A DNA stretch of 64,000 nt from Phytophthora colocasiae (GCA_018806915.1 JAGKQI010000096.1:1240001-1304000); one strand, 5' to 3'. Counted from the first letter of the stretch, positions 1 through 12,479 are shown. Made by a program: numbers and translations. Notes: a model not told the origin generated them from the letters alone.

Positions 1-2
1 GA

Positions 3-137
3 GCAGCACCCACGGAGGTGCTGCCAGGTGACTTCGCTGCTGCTGTGTCGCTCCACGCCTTTGGCGATGAAGCCGTGATTAATGCCGGCGCGGCTCCTTT
101 CCTCTTTGATATCGAGGGTTTCTGTGCAAGTCCTTAA
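3..137 (+). CDS. possible 3' end of an unidentified gene entering from the left
   Basis: Frame 3 is open from the first base of the window to a TAA at 135-137 and gives about 44 residues. They are rich in Ala, Gly, Val and Phe and include the stretch AFGDEAVINAGAAPFLFDIE. The other two plus frames stop earlier or read as unlikely composition. I do not recognise a family. The end of this frame lies inside the left arm of the hairpin at 122-173, so the stop codon would sit in a stable RNA stem. It could equally be chance open sequence, because 44 codons is short. Confidence 0.3.
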   Translation, partial: AAPTEVLPGDFAAAVSLHAFGDEAVINAGAAPFLFDIEGFCASP

Positions 138-173
138 CTTAATCCGATCGGATTGAGTTGAGGGCTTGCACAG
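122..173 (+). repeat. 52-nt near-perfect palindrome (26-bp stem, no loop)
   Basis: The arms 122-147 and 148-173 are reverse complements except at three positions. At each of these the left arm has T where the right arm has G. As plus-strand RNA these are G-U wobble pairs, so the transcript can pair along all 26 positions. The centre is the perfect palindrome AATCCGATCGGATT. The role is unknown: it could be a 3'-end hairpin or a tiny inverted-repeat element. Confidence 0.85.
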
Positions 174-383
174 AGGAGTTCAAATACCCCCCGTCGATCC
201 CGTACGCCGCCGTCAATCGGCCGCTTTCGTCATTTTCCCTACATGCGTCCATGTGATCCATTTATTTTGCTCGCGGAGAGCTCCGCGAGCTTTGGTGGCA
301 GATTTCAGAGCCACATTTACTCGAAAACATGTTTGATGTTATTCATTGCTTATGTCAGTTTTCATTCGCTCAATGTGTCCTCA

Positions 384-3300
384 CTACTCAGGTGTACTTT
401 GCTTTTGGCTCTCCTCGTTTGAGTTGCCTAGATTGTCACCACTTTCGTCAGCACCGTGCAAATTACTCTGAGAAACAACATTTTGTGCTCGTCCAGCTTC
501 GATCGGCTTCACCGGCGAATCACCGTCACTGTCGAAGCTACCTTGGTTAGTATCCCTTGCCGTCGGAGATGACAATGGTGAGCCGAATCGCATGAAAACC
601 TTCATTGCTACCGATGCGGCCACGAGCGATGAAGCTCGTGTTTCACCGAAAACGTGGGTGTGGGAGGACATACGACGAGCAGTCCGGTTGATCTTCTTAG
701 ACGCCTCTGCGATGGCATCATCGATGAGTCGCATCCACTCCGCCTTGGAGCTCGCACTATCCGCAAACACGACGAAGGACTTGACCGGGTTCTGGATCTG
801 AAAGGCATTTTTGGACATGACACCGTCGGTGATGTTAGAAATGCGCGTAAGTTTGAGACGCAGCGAATTGTGCGGACTCCACCGTCCAGTCATGCTCTTG
901 TCAGCGTAGAGGAGTTGATCATTGAAAAGGAAGAAACGGTAAAGCTGATTGCGCGAACGGCACTTCTTGGTTAGATCCCCTTCGTGAATAAAAGTGGTAG
1001 AATTCTTCAGGTAGAAGTGAGCGCGGTGAATACGCTGAATGACCGAATCGAGTTTCTCGGATTTTTGGCGAACTTGAATAGTCTCTTTCAAGTCGTTCAC
1101 CAGGAGGTGTATGTCGCCCATGGCCGTCCACGGGTCATCAGTTGCCGCTGCTACTTGAATCGTTCGAGCCCACTCGTATTTTGTGTCTTCTGGAATAGTT
1201 TGCCCAACATTTTCGACAGGATATTCGTCAGCTTCATCATGAACAGCCCTATCTAACGAACGTTGGACTTTTAGTAGCAACCCGCAAAATGCTTGTCGCT
1301 CGACTGGCATGTTGAGGAATAGGCACGTGGAGATGCAGAAGCGCAATAGGTCGAGGCACTGCATTCGTGTTGACAAATCTGACTGGTTATCGCACAAAAT
1401 CGTTGTTGATAGGGTGAGTAGAGAGAACCACACGCGTTCAAATAGTATCTTGATAAGCTCCGGGCTGATCGGAGTATCCACACCGACAAACTGGAACGTA
1501 TTGTAAGCGTGGGATAGGTCTTTCATAAGCTCTTCGGATTGAGCGACTGCCTTCGCGATCCCACCACGGAATTTCTCATTTTCCAGATCTGCTGCAGTGA
1601 CACTAGCTTCGCGAGACGCTTTCGGAATGGCTCGACTTCCCTTTATATGCATTGGGTTGTGTGCAATGTCCTCGTAAATCTCCTCGAGAAAACGTTTTGG
1701 AAGGTCATTCCCGTTATCAATTCCTCGGTTGTTTTTCACGAACTGCTCTTTCGACATTTTGTTCTTTTTCACCTGCGGGTTGTGCAGATCGGTATTTAGC
1801 ATGATAATTGAGTAGGCAAGGATCATTGCAGTGTCAGCAGACGAAAATGCAGTAGGAGAGTCGTCCCAATAGCACTGTGCGAAAGCTTCAACCATGCGTT
1901 CGATTTTCTGGGCCTCTCCTGGAAGACGGAAGCCTCCGTTGGTCAAAAAATGACGCAGGGACTCGACAAGCGTCATTCCCTTGAATGAAATTGCACGGAC
2001 ATACGTCAGTCGAACCTGAACTTTAACGTTCTCGTCGCCTTCACCCAAATAGTCTCCAATTTCCATCTCGCCAAAGAAATCGTGATATATCCGTAAGAAG
2101 GAGGTGATACTCCGTGGCGTGTCCTTAATAAAATTCATTGCCACAAGATACTCCAGTGCCTTTTTCAAACTTTTGGTTGATGAAATTTCCATTGCGCGTT
2201 TCAGGAGCTGTTGGTTGTGCTTCTGGAGTTCATTTCTCATCCGGATCGAGATGTTACCACCGTATTTACGACTCGATTGGCGCTTCAGCTCTGGGTGATT
2301 TTTCGTCTCCGTTTCCGTCGGAGAACTAGGTTGGCTTGATACGGCAACGTCACTAGTAGGTAGGATGAAAGAATCTTTCATAGGTGATGCTTCCTCCCCA
2401 GATTCATCTTGTTCCCACCCACCATTATCCATTGACAGCATACGTGTCCGCTGGTCTCTGCTAATGAGGTGGGCATGGCCACTGGCATCCATAACACTGC
2501 GAGCCATCGCCAAGATCGTATTAATCGCTTGACTCTGTAGTTCCAAAGCGGAGTCGTCTCCTTCATCACCATTGGAGAGGTGGCCAACACTGACCTCTCC
2601 TATCGAGCCTAGTGTGGAGCACAAGTGCTCAAAAATCTTCCACTGCTGGATTCGATCCAGATCGAAATTAAGAAAGATTTCAACCACATTGTGCGGGAGC
2701 TGCAACCAGTTAGTAATCTCATGCATAATTTCCATTTGGTGGTTCTTTGCGCAAGGCGCTGTAGCTCGAAGAATGCGGAGAAGCACATGCTCAAACATCA
2801 GTGCCAACTCCACCTTGAGATACCGTCGATAGTGATTCCACAATGTTGACAACAGCGTGAGATTCGCACGAAATACGCCCGGTATCCACGTTAGAACTGT
2901 AGAATTAAGCGTCGATAGCACAAACCGACGAACCACCTGGCCAAATACACGCTGTTCACGGACTCGTATCCCCGCTGCAAGTAGTGTCTGGTTGAGGGCA
3001 CGAAGGGAGCTCACACTAGAACATTGGTCACTTTCTGTAGACATCTCACTGAGCCCTACAAATTTGCGGTTCACAGCTCTGCTGAACGTTATCACTAACT
3101 GAAGAGCATTTTTTTCAGCCTGCATGCACCAGGGTAGTTAGCTGTCTGTGTCTGTATGATTAAAAACCTAGATGAACGAACCACAGAATTGTCGAAATTG
3201 TTCATTGCTGCTGAAATGTCCTTGCAAAACGCGAAGGACTGGACCGACAAATGACTCTACGGCACCAAGGTACAAGTTAGGGATTCTACTTGTGCGCATA

Positions 3301-5472
3301 GTGGCATGATTCTGTACCTTGAAAACACCCAGCATATTCTCAGTAATAGTCGCAATTTCAGCACCCGTGCTGATGTCATCGATAAGGTCCACAACTAACT
3401 CATGAGCTAGACCATTCGATGATAGCTCATATGTCTTGTCACTTTTCGTTTCGACCGTGGATTTTGTAGCAATTAACGAAGCTTCGTAAGCGCACATGAT
3501 CTTCGAGATCAGTTCGTCCTCAAATGATTTGGCAAGTGGGCCATCAAAGTCTGCAATGAACGTCAGAGTTTTCAGTATGGCGTGGAGTACAGAGGGTTTG
3601 AATCCCTTCGTGCACTTCCGAATGACCTAGACAGATAGCATGAAATTAGTTGCGAATAGAACGGAATGTCACGCAACATGCAGAAACTACCTTTTGAAAA
3701 AACTTCAAAACGGGTTCAAAACGAGATTTAACCCCCTGTTGGCAGATCGAGCTGACCGCATCAATCACCACCTCCAGCCGGCACAATTCAGATCCGGGAC
3801 TATCAAATACACCCTCGTCAAGGCAGTGAGTGAGCCCTGTTACAGCAGCTTCTGCCACATTTCCTTGCCGAGTATAGCACGCCAGCAACAGAGGATACAT
3901 GTAGTATTCAATTGTTTCCCTCCAACCAAGGTGTTTTGCTTCACGGAGTATACAACACCTTAGTGACAAGAGCCAACCGTTAACATAGATTAAGAACGTA
4001 CGTTTTGATAGCGGAGAATCCATCGAGGAAACGTGCGATGGTGAACTAGGAGCAGCAATCGGTTCTTGCTCTCGAACTTCTGTTGCTTTTGGGGTTAAAG
4101 CAGATCTGAGTTGTCGCAACTTCCCCGGTGTAGAAGGAGCTGGGGGCGGAGAGCGAGCTCGCTCGAGTAATTGAGGAGGAGTGACAGATGCAAACAGCCA
4201 CATCTTGTGTAAGTCACTAATACTAGCCACCTGAACACTCACCGCTAGGTCAGTTGATAAACCAAGCCGTACACTAAATTGGTTTACCTTCTTTTTGTAC
4301 CCGAGGAAAACTTCGGAGCCTCCTGACGTCGAATTGAGATCAGCGATGTGGCCAAAAGGAGATTTGTCAATCTTCATGTACCTAAATACCGTTGCAACAT
4401 TAGCATACCTTGCTAAGAATTTAGCAGCAGAATCATTACCCGTAAGGAAGAGTTTCATTTTTCCGTGGGAACATCACGACCAAATCAACGATCGCAGAGG
4501 TGATGGATCGCTTGAAACAGAGATAAATCTTCTCCCCTTGTGTTCCCTACTCAAAGCATGAACAAATAAGAGTCTATATGATCCTTATAACAACGCTTAG
4601 CCACTCACGGTATTGATATTTGCAGGGACACCACGCCTGCGGAGTACCTCATAATCACTGGGAACAAACTCGCCTCTTTCGGGAAAAATGGCAATGATCT
4701 CACTAATTGGAACTTTCCCTGACGATTGATCTTTGCTTTGACACAGATATATAAAGGTTCCCCTTCCGCCCCTGTTCAGATCCGCTCGTTGACCACTTGC
4801 AGATCGCTCCAACTGTGAAGTAGCAACGAGTTTATTAGTAAACGTGAAAAATAAAACCCACGAATTAACGCAACCGTGCCTTGCTAAACCCCTCAGGAAC
4901 AGAGTCTCCTCTGAAAATCACAGTGAGATCTGTGATAGGGTCTTCGTTTCCGTCAATGGTCTTCCACCGAGGAATCTCTTCTGCTGGAGTACTGAAATAT
5001 ACACGTTATTAGTACTAATGAATTATAGCAAAAATGAATTCAATTTCTTGTACCTGTCACAACTCGGACGTCTACTTAAGCGAGGTTTGTTCTGGACCAC
5101 CAAACGCTCTTGTGGACTTTTCGGCGGATTAATAGCTTTAAAGTTTCCACTGCCATCAGCAAGGATGTCCATTGTACCATTGCTGCACTCCTGTCTCTTG
5201 GCAATACTCTTCGCTGCAGTCACTAGGTTTATTCTTGACAGCGTTTCTTGACAAATCTCTCGAACGCACGCCAACTCGTCATCATCACCTGCAGCTGCAT
5301 CCAATACATCATGAATTCCGCTTCGAAGTGCCGCCTCGTGAAGCATTTCCACAGGAGGTTGCACCATCTCTTCGGTATTAGCATTGACCTCCTCTTCACT
5401 TGGAGACTCAACAGACGTCTCCATCGCCAAGTCTAACTCCAGCAGGCGTCTCCCATCTAGCACATCCGCCAT
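384..5472 (-). CDS. MABP-Sec7-PH ARF guanine-nucleotide exchange factor (7 exons)
   Basis: The product is predicted to load GTP on Arf GTPases at Golgi or endosomal membranes. My exons are 5472-5054, 4991-4880, 4812-4609, 4546-4440, 4381-3691, 3626-3182 and 3055-384. All phases agree and give 1549 residues from the ATG at 5472. Residues about 150-310 form an MABP beta-prism with three repeats of the type ADLN-x-GG...YLC; the strands include RADLNRGGRG, GEKIYLCFKRS and ADLNSTSGGSEVFLGYKKK. DCB/HUS-like helical sequence follows. The Sec7 domain is at about 941-1131 with the catalytic glutamate in RLPGEAQKIER (about residue 1040) and the MLNTDLHNP motif. A PH domain lies at about 1348-1444, and the tail is Ser-rich. 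The intron 4879-4813 appears to start with GC. The 3182/3055 junction is chosen because the alternative donor at 3167 leaves an in-frame TAG (3168-3170). The family is certain; the exon borders are inferred. Confidence 0.85.
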
Positions 5473-5644
5473 GGTTAGTCCGATTACCTCTTCTTCCTTT
5501 TAGCCGGCTCAAAAACTCATGCAAACCCCCACAATGTCCGCTATATATACCATCGCGTTCCGTTTCGTAGCTTTAATGGATAAACAAAGGCAACTTCAAC
5601 TTCGAATCGAGAATGATGGTCAGGAAAGTTGAAGTTAAAGAAGA

Positions 5645-8600
5645 ATGGAGGAAGGCGGCTCTTCGATCGCTGGTGTTGAGAGCCGCGCTCGCGAGCTACG
5701 GAGGCGAGCGGCAAATCGCCGTCGTATCGGCATCGACATTTTGAGCTCCTCGTCACCAGTGCAGACACTGAGCCTTCCTCAGCTTTTCTATGCGAAGCAG
5801 GAGACACACCAGATCCAAATGGAGCTGATGGATATCCAGTCGCAGCATAATGCAGCGTTGACGTACTGTGACCAGCAGTTTGTTGTGGAGAAGAATGCTC
5901 GGTAAGAGGTTTTTATTTTACTTGTTGCTGTTGTTATTCGCGATCTTGATCATTTCAAATTTGTAGACAATTGCGGAAGGGAATTGGTGTAACTCAGCTG
6001 CAGCTACGACAGAAAACTGAGGAGCTTGATGAGCTTGAACGTCGAGTATTGAGACTGTCAAGTACTCTGCATGATTCATCAGATGAGAAAACGTTTGCCA
6101 AGAAAAAAATCAGTAACCAGGAGGAGATTAGAAAGCAACAGCTCCAAGCCAAACCATGTCGACATTGTCGTCGTCGTTACCTGCCTGGAATACTTATAGC
6201 ACACGAAGATAATTGTGGTGAAACAAATCATCCGGGCGACAAATTGGAGTCTTCAAGTGGGGATTCGAAATCCGTCTCGTTCGGTCGAAAAGCGACAACG
6301 TTTGTGTCCCAGCCTCCTCGAAACCTTCGAGTGGATTTGAAGACAATTACTCATAATGCGCTGACAATTCTGTGGGATCCACCAATTTTTACCGGATCCA
6401 ATGCCGTTTTTGACTATGAATTAAACTACTCCGTTTGCCACTCGAAGATAAAACTGGGTGAGGTACAACGCCATTATGATTCCCAGCCGCCATTACGATT
6501 ATCACGCTGGTGTTTGTTGAATCCTGTTCCTAGTAATTATTACAGATTAACGGGGTTATCTGCAGACAAGGAATACGGCGAATTTTCAATCTGTGCAATT
6601 ACTGTGGCTGGCAAGAGTGAGAAGAGTAACACGTTGGAACTAGTTCAAACACTGCCTGCTGTGCCTCCAACTATACCTCTGTTTTTTTGCGTCGGTGTCG
6701 TCACAGCAACTAGCATTACGCTGACCTGGATGGAGCCGATGGATGATGGTGGGAATCCGATTCAAGACTACGAAGTCATTTTCTCGGAAGCTGTCATCAA
6801 ATTGGATAATGTGGATGATCGTGGAAAAGGATGGCTAAATGTGTCAGAGATCGAGTACAAACCACGTAGAATACGAACAATGTCTTCGGGGACTTCACTG
6901 ACAATAGTGAATTTGCTGAGTGGAGTTGAGCATCTCAACTTCCAAGTTCGAGCAGTGAGCACGAAAGGGATTCAGGGCGATTACTGCGAGTCTATCAAGT
7001 CAATTTTTACTATAGGTAAGGCACTTACGAATTTAATACTTTATGGTACACGAACTAATATGAGTATCTTGCTCGGATTAGCACCAGGGAATGAATTCAA
7101 GCTTCTTGATGAATTACAAGCTGCTGTGAATTCGCGTTCACGTACAGTGGACTCACAATTCTTAAGTGGCTTTATGCAGCGTTATGAAAGGCACCATTAC
7201 ATCGAACAAGTGTCTCGATTTATTCTCTCGATGTATCCGGACCTGGAGGTAAAAGTGAACAATATAGTACGCCGAGGAGATTTAATTCTGCTTAAGGAAG
7301 AAGGGTTTACCGACCAAGAAGTGGAACCTTCGCCCATTCAACAGGCTGCTAAGAGAAAGAGATTTGAGGACCTCACGGACGAAGAAAAGGTGGCAGAGCG
7401 TCGACGGCAATTTCATTTTCGTATTGCTGAGATTCGAGCTGACCAGAAGAAATCCGAATACAACGTGCAGTGGTGTAAAGACCGTCAAATTGATTTAGTG
7501 GCGCTGATTCGAGCTGCCGAAACGCGTATTCTGGAGAAACAAGCGGAGCTTGAACGTGCTAGGATGTTCAAGGGACCGCAAATGGATTCCGACGTATTAG
7601 AAAATGGCCTCCAGCGATTCTTTACGAAAGAGCTCGTGGTCGCACTAGAAGATGAAATTGAGATTGACCAACTTTACATTCTGGATACAAAGGCTGAGAT
7701 CGTAAAAGTTGAAAACTACCTACATGCTGACATCAAGCGACGAGATATTTTAATGAAACGACTGAAAGAGAGACAAGAAGCCTTGGAACTGTTTGAGAAT
7801 AACCCCGACTACGCAGAGACAGCTACTGGTACTGCAGCTACCTTAGCGAAATTACGTGGCGGAGTCCTTTGCCGAGCATTTGCTGCTTTCGTCTCCAACC
7901 GACAGGAAGCACATGAAACAAGAAGAAAAATGCAAACTGCGATCAACCGCCTCGTTAATCATCGGCTTAAAAGTACCATTCAGAGGTGGCGAGAGGTTGC
8001 AAAGCTCCTAACCCGTACAAGCACTGGAATTGGTGAGATCTACGGAATAGGAAGTGTAGGGCTGTTGAATGCTGCACTGGGGCGCGACGACCTGTTGATT
8101 GAAGCTCAAAAGCTATTACACGATCTTCGATCTACTGGAAGTTCCCTTCAAGACACTCGTTGGACGACTGATCAACAAGTAGCCGCAAAGAACGAGTGCT
8201 CAACTTCAAAAGTTGACCTTGAACGGGAACAATCTCGAGAACAAAACAAGAAATACTATCCGTTTATACTGGAAGGGGACGCGAAGATGAATCTACAAGA
8301 CTACGAAGACGCTCTTCGGCTCTACAATATTGTCGTTAACAACGAGACTTGGATGCAGCAGATGACCGAAGCGCAACGAATTCAGCTTCAGCTTAAAATC
8401 GGCAATGCTACATTTCGCCTTGAGAAGTACGAGCAGGCATTGACCATATTCAACCGTGCGTCTGTTGTGGCAAACCGAATGGGACTTCGATACGAAGAAG
8501 GGTCTGCAGTTCTTCGCGTGGCTGACACACAGCATGTATTACGATCGTTGCGCATGAGCATCGAAAGTTATGAGCGTGCATTACTGTTGTTTGAGGCTGT

Positions 8601-10686
8601 TCGAGATGCCCAAGGTGAGTTGGCATGCTATCGAGGGCTGCAACACGTATACGAAAGACTTGAAGACCGAGAAATGATCGAATTCAATAAACTCCACGCG
8701 GATGATATTGAATTCGTGCTGACAAAGAAACTTTCGTCGGCTGGACAGAAGATAAATAAGCTACAGCAGCGTCTTGTTGGAGCAGGTGCTGAATCTTCTT
8801 GCCAAATTGCACTGGAGCGCGTAGGCCCAATTGTTCCTAGGCTAAGAAGAGAACGGATCCAGCGCAAGTTAGATATTCGAGAGGAAATGAAACTTGTAGC
8901 AAGCTTGGAGAAACTATTAGCCGAGAAGAAAGTTCTGCTGGCAAAAGGGGAAGATGATCTTAAAAGAGCGTTAGCAAGTGACTCATCCCAAGTTGATTCG
9001 ACGGTCATTAATGGTTCTTCAGCACGATATGAATTGGACGATTTCAAATCGAAACTCGTCAAATTGATGGGTAGTGTTAAAGCTGGCGAAGAACAAATTG
9101 GCAAAGACATCACAAACGCGAAAATCCGTATTAGCAACGCGGAGGATGAGATCAAAGGTTTGGAAGAGGAGTTGGCTGTGGAAACTGGGGCTCTAATGCG
9201 CAAAGTTGTATCGAGAGACAGATTGCGGTGCTTCCGGTTCAATGCTACGAATGAAGCTCTGAAAAATGTTGTGGGTACGGCAAGTCACGGCATCACCACG
9301 TGCTTTGCTTCAGCTGGGGTCAATGGCTTCGTGTTTGACTTTCTATCTGGCGCATGTCTAGCGCAAGCTGTTGGTGACCCACAACAAAACCACCTTGGTG
9401 ATCCTACAGGTCACCAGGCTCAAATCCTCTGCGTATACTATATCGGTCATCGTATCTACACTGGATCCGTTGATTCGTCTCTGGGAGTTTGGGAGGTGAA
9501 AAATGAGTCGATTGGTGGGGTTTCTTGCTCGTTGGTGCGAATGCTTACAGATTTTGACGCTGCAGTTGTCAGCCTCGTAGCCGATACGCAATGGTTTGCC
9601 TGTAGTTGCTCAGATCGCGATGTCTTCGTATTCGATGTCGAGTCTTTTGCAACTGTTGCTCACATTATCACAGCACACGACAAAACAGTGACTACTTTAT
9701 CCGTACAAAGTGCTAAATTGTCACTCACGACAGGAGGTGCTGATCACAAGATTAAAGTGTGGGAAGTTGGACAAGCCTCACAGTACACTACACGCCGAAA
9801 CGTGAAGTCCGTGTGGAGTCTCGAAGCAGAACGACGTGGAGATGAATTCTTCAATGGACATCTCGTTCCTGTGACTTGTGTCCGGCGTGTGGCGAGCGAG
9901 ATTGTCAGTGGAGATGTTTCGGGGCGTGTTTTGGTCTGGAACTTGGATGCAGACAACAAGTTGCTTCGAATCTGCGATGTGCACCGTGATGTAGCAGTGA
10001 CGTGTCTTCAATTTGATGCCACACGAATTGTCAGTGGAGCAAGTAATGGACAGATTTGTGTCATTGATTTCGCAACGGGGAACTTGATTCAAACGTTGCA
10101 TGCTCACGAAGACAGAGTACTCGATCTTCAATTCGATCGAACTCGCTTGATAAGTATGTCAGCTGATGCTAAGGTGCAGTTGTGGTTCTGGCAAACTCGA
10201 GACGGAATCGGGGCAGACCGCAAGAAATATCATATCCTTGGGGCCGGTGAGACACTGAGATCATTATCGTTGATGTATCGTACAAGCGTCCAAAAACTCC
10301 TACATTGGAACTCCATTTCAGATTCGACCAAGATTTATCTGGGTCAGAAACTCATCGTAGAAATTGATGCCAATGCAAGTGCCTCAGATGAATTAAAGAC
10401 GCTCGATCTGTCGTATTCCGTGCAATTCGGGAAACTATCCTACGAAGACCTCGATTTTGTGGCTTCCAACAAGATTAAAAGTAAAGATGTGGAATCTCAA
10501 TGGGCTGCTCAACGTCTAACAATGCTCGCAAAAGAATACTTTCCTTCTCTGGATGATGAAGTTGATAACACCACTAAAGAGAAGGAAGACGACGATGCTG
10601 ACGCAGATGATGAGTCTGAATCTGATGATGATATAGACTCTATTGTTGAAGAAGAGCAAGAGCACGAGCAAGACTACGAAAAGTGA
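5645..10686 (+). CDS. large C2HC-FN3-TPR-WD40-LysM multidomain protein
   Basis: Exons are 5645-5901, 5967-7015 and 7082-10686, giving about 1636 residues. The 66-bp intron 7016-7081 (GTAAGG...GATTAG) keeps frame and has no stop, so a 22-residue longer form is also possible. Order of domains: an N-terminal coiled coil; a C2HC zinc finger CRHC-x11-H-x3-C at about 150-169; two fibronectin type III modules (about 200-430); a long charged coiled-coil region; TPR-like helices from about 840; a second coiled coil; and a WD40 propeller of about seven blades, with blade ends such as IKVWEVG, VLVWNLD and VQLWFW. A LysM motif (YHILGAGETLRSLSLMYR, then GQKLIVEI) follows at about 1475-1530, and the tail is acidic (DDDADADDESESDDD). 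There is no signal peptide or TM segment, so it is probably cytosolic. The combination suggests a scaffold. I do not know a named orthologue. Confidence 0.85.
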
Positions 10687-10780
10687 CAAGTAGAAAAACC
10701 GAGTATGTTAGCTCCGATAGACGCAGCACAACCAAAAGCTAGATTAAAATGCAGGTGGAGCGAGAGTATCAAAAGGAGGG

Positions 10781-12167
10781 TTACACCAAATCTTCGCCCG
10801 TATTGACGCCCCACACGGCCTTGTCCTCTAGGAACATGTTGCAGCTCCGGAACGCCGCGCGAGCATTATCACCTGCAAACAGTTCCCAGGCTGAGTAGAA
10901 CCAAAAGGCAACACACTTTCGGTAGTCGTTTGGTTGGGTCGACTTCTTCATCTGAAGAATCGTACGCCACTCCTCGATGACAAAGGTCGAAAGCGTATCT
11001 TCGAATCGTGACAGGTGTAGAGGGTTGCGAACAGTGTACATCGTCGTCCAGTACTTGTTGTAGCCCTCCAGCTGCTTGAGACCGTCCAGGAACTCAGGAG
11101 CTCGGAATTCCTCAACGGAATAATCCAACAGGAATGCGAACTTGTCGCTGTATTTGGCCTCCTCCTCGTAAAACTTTTTCCAGGTCTGAACAGCAGGTTA
11201 GTTAGTGCATGAAAATGTTGTAAACTTCCAACTTTTTACGTACCACCGAGAAAAACTGTAGTGCCTCGTTCGGGTCATTCATCTTGGTGCGGTGCATGCT
11301 ATGCGCGTGACGCAACTTGATTGATTTCTTGCGTTCCCAGTGCCATTCCTCCACCGGAGGAAAGACTGCCATCGGGACCATCACAGATCCGTTGCCGCAA
11401 ATGGCAACGTAGAAAGAAATGACGTCCTCCAAAGCGACGGGTTTGTCCTCCTCATTCGATTCGTTTTCCTCCTCTTCGTCATTCTCATTTGGATCAGGCT
11501 TGACAAAGTCGAATTTCGTGACGTAGTACATGTACTTGGACGGGAACGGCTTCTGTCCGAAGAACTCCCGTAGTTGATCACGCATCGTTGTCATGTCTTT
11601 CGCGTACAAGCTTTTCACCTCATCCGTCGTGAAGAAACCATCTAGTCAACATAAAAAATGAGTAAAAAAAATAACATTTTCAATAACGTGCAGCAGACAT
11701 ACTGTTTTCCGGGCTCTCCAACGAATGCGTCGCACTCGGATCCACCGTCGCCGGATAATTGAATCCACCTAAAACACAAGTTAGTTTCCACATCTATACC
11801 TCAATTTAAATATATATTATAACGTACTGACACCTTCGCGCAACACGTCTTTAAACGTGATGCGCATAGCGTGTTTGAGCTCGTCCAAGTTGGTGTTGGC
11901 GCTGCAAAACTTATTGTATCCAACCCAGTACTGCGAGTACGTCTCGTTGAACACCAAGTGGCCGCGCTGGATGGTGCTAGCGCACACAAGACGCGATGGG
12001 TCTGTGGCGCGCAAGCGGTCCACATTTTTCTTCCAGTCGCGAATCTGACCAGTCTTGACGCCATATTTCTGCGCTGTAGCGGCAATGAGACCCGTACGGT
12101 CGGCCTCCTCGATAATCTCAAGTTTCTTGCCCACAGTCAGAGCTCTGTCTGCTTTCCCGCGCGCCAT
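10781..12167 (-). CDS. psq-type HTH protein of unknown function (4 exons)
   Basis: Exons are 12167-11828, 11768-11703, 11641-11244 and 11185-10781; phases agree throughout and the ATG at 12167 opens MARGKADRALTV. Residues about 8-50 form a Pipsqueak/CENP-B-like helix-turn-helix (KKLEIIEEADRTG...AATAQKYGVKTGQIRDWKKN), the kind used for DNA binding by transposases and by genes derived from them. The rest has aromatic-rich helical segments (YSQYWVGYNKFC, YNKYWTTMYTV, WFYSAWELFAGD) and one acidic patch (NDEEEENESNEED) but no DDE catalytic domain that I can see. The four intact spliced exons argue for a functional gene rather than a transposon relic. It may be a domesticated DNA-binding protein; this is inference. 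Confidence 0.75.
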
Positions 12168-12479
12168 TGTCGAAGTTGTCGGGTAGCAGCTAGCTGGTCA
12201 AAACGGGTAGGAGAGTAAGTTCCCCTTTACTGGCCTCCCTACGGTACTTCGTCCTCCACCTTCCAAACGTCTTGTCCAATCAAATTTTTCAACGATATTT
12301 TCAGCCAATTACAAGATATGCTATGTGTTTTACATCAATTATGTAATGAACATAAGGAAACTTTTTACGGTATATGTTGAGACCACATCGTGCAGTGTAT
12401 GCACAGTAGTGGACACCTGCTCTTGGTACTTGATCACTGAGGACGTATTGCATCACACGCGCACAAACCGACGTGGAGA
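12168..12479. other. divergent intergenic region, no gene seen
   Basis: This 312-bp gap lies between the start of the HTH gene on the minus strand and the ATG of the next gene on the plus strand. It should hold both promoters. I saw no RNA gene, repeat or convincing ORF. Confidence 0.5.

Noticed and set aside
269..291. 22-nt palindrome sharing the 14-mer GAGCTCCGCGAGCT with the right MULE TIR
   Set aside because: The shared word is itself palindromic and contains a common restriction-like core. No further similarity to the MULE ends surrounds it, so it is probably chance.
3168..3170. in-frame TAG between exons of the ARF-GEF suggesting two genes or a pseudogene
   Set aside because: Using the donor at 3181 (TGTG|GTTCGT) and the acceptor at 3056 (TTTGTAG|GG) bypasses the stop with correct phase.
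8628..9242. 204-codon minus-strand ORF inside the large WD40/LysM gene
   Set aside because: It is antisense to coiled-coil coding sequence, Ser-rich as expected from the complement of Glu/Lys/Leu codons, with no motif.
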